A DNA stretch of 64,000 nucleotides from Torreya grandis (taxonomy: Eukaryota > Streptophyta > Pinopsida > Cupressales > Taxaceae): NCBI GenBank assembly GCA_037957365.1, contig JARHVA010000460.1, positions 1,618,001 to 1,682,000 of the forward strand. Reading direction: 5' to 3'. The notes beneath the pieces are model-generated. The model ran no database searches. It had not been told where the DNA came from and was given only the letters and a program-made list of their open reading frames with translations. Below are positions 59,791-64,000 of the stretch, piece by piece (within the stretch, counting starts at the first letter, position 1; each line of letters opens with the position of its first letter). The position numbers and the translations under genes were made by a program.

Positions 59791-60150
59791 CATTACCTAA
59801 AATGTCCATGAAATTGTCCCCCAACTCTATGCACTTACCCCTAATTTTTATAGTTCTTTGTTTTGTGTGGGGTTACAGTTTTTCATCCACTGTCTCATTG
59901 TTTTGTTGTTGTGTCATTTCAACAGCCTTGGTTGGTTTGCCTTTATTTTGATGCAATTATTGTTTTTCCTAGTTTTATGGCCCTCATGTTTGATGTGGTG
60001 CAGTCTTTGGGAGCCGCAGTAGTCATGTAGTGTTGTTTGTGGTGTGTTAGTTGAGAGGAAGATTTGGGCCTCCCGATTTTGTCCCAAATTGGTTTTTAGC
60101 TCCAGTCAAAAGTGTTACTCCGATTCATAGCTCTGGTTCAAAAGTGTTTA
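59791..60150. other. Unassigned sequence
   Basis: No gene. A short frame at 59763-59951 has a hydrophobic run but no recognisable domain. Family R sequence resumes at about 60151. Confidence 0.4.
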
Positions 60151-60290
60151 TCAATAATTTAAAAATGTATATTTACATTGAGGAGTCCTTATAGTGAGGA
60201 TGACCCTCTTAGAGATGTTTGTATAGTTATTTAGAGGTTTTTACAGATATGATGGTCCTCTTGAAGATGATGTTCGTATTTCACACTATT

Positions 60291-60321
<31 letters not shown>

Positions 60322-62650
60322 CAAAAAATAATTTATTCACTTCTTGATGATGGATAACTGAGTATGATCTGAAACATCAATCTAAAAATATGCACATATT
60401 TGTATTCAAAAGCACTCTCTAACAAAGCATATAATATCTTACGTACTTTACACCTTTAAGAGTAATTGCTAGTATACTCTCAACTGGTTAACAAACCAAC
60501 ATGTTTGTGTAGTAAATATTGTTGGTCTTATTACTATATCTAATTAGTTCATTTATTTTAAATATATTTATATGAAAAAAATGAGATGCATAAATATCGA
60601 GGTGGTTATCTTAGATTTGTTACACAATTGCATTTTTTGAAGGATTTCACATTGATTAACGATTTTACTACTTATTTCACGAATTTCAAATTGATTAGTA
60701 ATACATAGTCTCAATCTAATTACATTATTATATTGGACTAAAAAAAAAAATGGATTAAAAATGAACACTCAATTTTACTATATATTCAAGATATCACAAT
60801 TTTTAATTTCTTTTCTTCATTTAAAAAATGGATTGAAAACGAACACTCAATTTTATTATATATTCAAGATATCACAATTTTTTATTTCTTTTCTTCATAT
60901 AAAAAGAAAAATATCTTCTATTAATCAATCAATTATTTTTAATGACATTTTACAATATTACATTCTTCACCCAATCTCTTCTTAGAAGATGTGAGAATTT
61001 TAAAATGTGATTATTTCTTTGGAGGCAGAACACTAATATCAAAAGTCCAAATAAATGTCAATTTAATAAGGAAAATAAGAGTAGAAAAATAAACCACTTG
61101 TAGTAAATCCAATAAACACATCCACTTCACCTTGACTTATGTTCAAAGGAATGTTATTTTTCATTATGTGGAGTTTAAGATATTTTTCCATTCAAATGGT
61201 AAGTTCAACACGTTATGTCAATTTGACAAAAACCAGAAGGAAAACATTTTAAATGATAATGTGGAAGGCTTCTTTATAATTGTCATTTAGGTGACTGATT
61301 CTTGTCTAGATAGTGTTCTAGAAAAAAAGGAAACGAGACAATTATTAGCTTTTTATTCTCATGCTTATATTATGTTTATCTTTTAATGTTTATTGATTCA
61401 AATGAGGATTAGAACAGTTAGCATTTCATATGAAACATTTTTTAGGCATGACCAGATTTGTTTATTTATAGAGTTTATTATTTTTTTGATATTAATTATA
61501 TTTTGGTTCCTACCTTTGGGAAGTGATAATTAATTGGTCATTATGCTCTGTTAATCATCAATTCGAATCTTTAAGATCATTTTGTTTTCTTTATGATTTT
61601 CAAATATCACAAGTATAATTGAAGTTTCTTTAGGGAAAGGAAGAAATTATATTTTGTTGATAGACATGTGATTTATTGTAAAGATCGAGGTGCAGAAAAA
61701 GGGAATTAAAATCGGACAAATACAATCATCAATTTGTTTTTAAACATTGTTCAGTTATCAAGATATTGAGCGATAAAAAATATGTCAAAAAGTAATAAAT
61801 TTTATATTTGAAAACAATTTGAATGACATGTAAAACTTACGTTGTGATCTAAAAGTGCTCTATGCAAAATACTAACTTCATAAAATTATAAGTAATGTAT
61901 TGATTACTTGGTCTCTTTACAATCCCTATGAATGCTTGACAAATTTTCTATAAAATATTTAATATGTTTGTTACTCAATGAACTATAATACATATATGGA
62001 AGGAAATAAACAAATTAAAACACTATTGACATTCAAACGATCAAAAATCAAAAAAAATGAAAAGAAATAAACAAGCGTTATCTAAACACAAGAGGCCATA
62101 AAAGAACACCATGGATATAAATGACAAAGGAATCCCTCATGACCCTAACACAGAGCTCAATACGAATAAAAATAGAAAGAAAAAAAAACTAAAAAAAATT
62201 TAAAAAAAGACAGTTTAAAAAATCTATAAACACATCAATTACACTTAATTCAAACGGCATAAAATAATACAAACATCTTAAAATCATTAAATTTAATTTT
62301 ATATATAAACTCCTTTATTTATATTATAACAATTCTCCCTCACCAATCTCTATCAAAAATCAGATAGGTGAACCAACCACTTTAAAACGGTCTTAAATTA
62401 AACCTTAATTGTCTTCTATGTTAAATTGGTTGGGGCGATTAATTGTAGCATTAATTAATTTTACATATTGAGCGTGGAACCTTAGAAAAACGTGTACTTA
62501 CAAAGTCTTCAAAGGCAAGCAAAGAAACAAACCCATTTCCATGGCGATTAATGATTTTTTATTTTAATTATTTTGAGGTGTTTATAGAGAGGATGGTCCT
62601 CTTCGGAGGAGATGTTTGTATTTTAAATTATAATTAATAAATATGATATA
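60151..62650. repeat. Repeat family R, segments C, D, A, B and leader-like
   Basis: Resumes with TATATTTACATTGAGGAGTC, then the GAGGATGACCCTCTTAGAGA word (about 60196), segment D (60470-61740), A (61745-62290), B (62330-62460) and the leader-like segment (62465-62545). (TA)n at 60293-60320. A 78 bp tandem duplication (TGGATT(A/G)AAAA at 60751 and 60829) explains the frames found there. No genes. Confidence 0.6.
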
Positions 62651-62999
62651 TTTTTTTTTAATATTAGTAAATGTTTTTGGTTTGGAGTTATGAATTAGAA
62701 GGGAAGAGTTTTGACGGGAGTCCACACCCTGTATAAAATTATTCAGAGTAATAAAAGTCTATGTAAATACAAACATAACTATTACGCTGAGCTTAAATCG
62801 AGGTACAAAAATTAAAACCAATAGTTTGAAAAATAGTCACAAATCAGCAAAACAAGCAAAGTTCGACCTAAAACAACCAAGAGACATCCTCCGAACAAAG
62901 CCAAAATAGGACCAACCTCAGACATTGACATATGGCAATAAATTAACCGATGGACGGAATAAGTCTTCTTCTATGGCGAGAAATGAGGTCTTCCATTGT
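62651..62999 (-). other. 3' untranslated part and poly(A) end of a retro-inserted sequence
   Basis: On the - strand the region runs from the stop of the frame at 63000 through about 340 bp of non-coding sequence to an A run (T run on +, 62651-62659). On the other side family R sequence begins at once. A poly(A) junction of this kind is the mark of LINE-type retrotransposition. Confidence 0.6.
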
Positions 63000-63305
63000 C
63001 TATTGGGTGCAATCCTTGATCATATACTCAACATCAAATCTCGACCTTTCTGCCTTCGTCCTTCGCCCTCTCTTTTTTACAATAGATCCCATCGCTGATT
63101 TGGATTTTGCCAATGGTGAGTGAGGAGAAGAAACTGCTTGAGCCAATGAAAGAGAAGGCTTTAGATGTTTAAGTTGATCTACATCTTTCCCTTGATCAAC
63201 GTCATTACCCGTGGATTGGCCATTAATCAAAACAGGAGGAGTAGAAGCCCCCGAGAGATGAAAAAACATTGTGATTGCGCCATAAAAACTCTTGATCAAG
63301 GACAT
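63000..63305 (-). pseudogene. C-terminal part of a DUF4283/zinc-knuckle protein
   Basis: A 101-codon frame following the zinc knuckle in the - strand order. It has low complexity (LSLAQAVSSPHSPLAKSKSA) and ends with a basic stretch VKKRGRRTKAERSRFD, as is usual for the variable tail of plant LINE ORF1 and related DUF4283 proteins. The ATG at 63305 is internal; the real start is upstream. Confidence 0.5.
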
Positions 63306-64000
63306 CCTCTATCTTTCTCCAAACCAACCAAGCGAGAGGACCTAATCTGTGAGGGACCTTAAAGCAAAACATTGTTGCTTTATGTCCAAACTAGTTACAA
63401 CAGAAGCATCTAAATAGGAGCCCCTCAAAGTTAAAGTAGTGGATCAACAAACCATGAGGCAATCATAGCTTAACCGAACAGTATAAGGGTTTAGAGAGGT
63501 TGATAATCGTAAAATCTCTCACATATCTATTCATCACATAATCCTGATCCAGCCTAACAAAGGATCCAACCCGATTGATCAACATAACGATGTGTTCTTC
63601 ATTTCTTCAGATTAGAGGAATATTGTAAAATCTGATCCATAGAGGGGTTACTGAAATTTCTACCATAATAGGGTCGAAAAACGCATCCCACGCACAAAAT
63701 ATAACCCCAAAATTTTGCACAAACCAAGGTCCTGATGACCATACAAAATCTCGATCCTCTGAGCTACTGAAAACCACCTGAAAAATCCATGGTTGAGCAT
63801 GGAGAAAGAAGGAACCTTATAGAGTTCCAGAGCGATTTGGCCCAATCAACAAGATTTGAAAGCGAATTAGAGGATCCCACAAACTTTCCAAATAAATTGT
63901 GCACTCCAATATCCTCCTTCATGTCTTTAACAATCTGGTATATAAGTTCAACATTAGGCGTTTCTACTATAAAGGAAATAGGGATGTCTCCAAAAAAGAA
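63306..64000 (-). pseudogene. DUF4283 domain and CCHC knuckle (LINE ORF1-like), 5' part beyond window
   Basis: Reading the - strand from the window edge: GDIPISFIVE, then LFGKFVGSSNSLSNLVDWAK (about 63900-63840); a frameshift near 63800; SSEDRDFVWSSGPWFVQNFG, ISVTPLWIRFYNIPL (about 63658-63612), INRVGSFVRLDQD, RDFTIINLSKPLYCSVKL, FNFEG, and a knuckle CFCCN-x-FGHKATMFC (about 63345-63303). This is the DUF4283 plus zf-CCHC layout of the nucleic-acid-binding ORF1 protein of plant LINEs. Stops at about 63606, 63405 and 63330 break it. No reverse transcriptase follows before the poly(A). Confidence 0.7.

Noticed and set aside
60761..60985. 74-codon + strand frame
   Set aside because: It spans a 78 bp tandem duplication and repeats the same peptide; not a gene.
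1..64000. A defence system, biosynthetic cluster or other novel gene system
   Set aside because: I looked for clusters of intact non-transposon genes on both strands and found none; every recognisable protein domain belongs to retroelements and is broken.

Overview
The window is intergenic DNA from a nuclear plant genome. It is AT-rich, carries no complete host gene that I can recognise, and is built almost entirely from old, interrupted and nested retroelements plus non-coding repeat families. The long-LTR Ty3/gypsy elements of the Tat type, the layering of insertions and the density of decayed copies suggest a seed plant with a very large genome. A gymnosperm is my guess, but nothing in the window proves it.

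Layout. 1-5.3 kb: unassigned sequence with a copia-type LTR remnant near 3.3-4.1 kb. 5.3-15.3 kb: element 1, a Ty3/gypsy element on the + strand with two LTR copies, gag, protease, an extra RNase H, reverse transcriptase, a degenerate second RNase H and integrase, all broken by stops and frameshifts. 15.4-19.7 kb: a diverged LTR end, a tandem array of about 119 bp units, and a 2.2 kb non-coding block; the array tail and block recur at 26.5-29.4 kb. 19.7-32.9 kb and 60.2-62.65 kb: repeated copies of another non-coding family, with minisatellites, AT microsatellites and one strongly expanded TA/TG/CA tract. 32.9-60.15 kb: an interruption of that family. It contains two inverted arms of about 1.1 kb (33.9-35.1 and 58.5-59.6 kb), each with a minisatellite of about 40 bp units and a primer-binding-site-like motif, a chromovirus-like pol remnant on the - strand (35.2-37.0 kb), and element 3. 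62.65-64 kb: a DUF4283/zinc-knuckle retro-sequence on the - strand with a poly(A) end, cut by the window edge.

The best-resolved structure is the nested pair. Element 3 (39462-58286, - strand) has 1.9 kb LTRs with TG...CA ends and a near-perfect target duplication (AGCAT/AGCGT). Element 2 (39692-48546, + strand) lies inside the 3' LTR of element 3. It has 2.7 kb LTRs and a perfect CTATG target duplication. Element 2 lacks reverse transcriptase, the second RNase H and the integrase core, yet what remains of its polyprotein stays in one reading frame for about 2.7 kb, interrupted only by stop codons. It looks like a non-autonomous deletion derivative that may have moved in that form.

All three gypsy elements carry an RNase H domain between protease and reverse transcriptase (or its deletion point). 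In elements 1 and 3 the ordinary RNase H after reverse transcriptase has lost its first catalytic aspartate. Every coding region here is a pseudogene. I found no tRNA, rRNA, CRISPR array or intact host gene, and no convincing new biological system; the notable items are structural (inverted arms, palindrome cluster, in-frame deletion derivative, locus-specific microsatellite expansion). Boundaries and divergence levels come from reading by eye, not from computed alignments.
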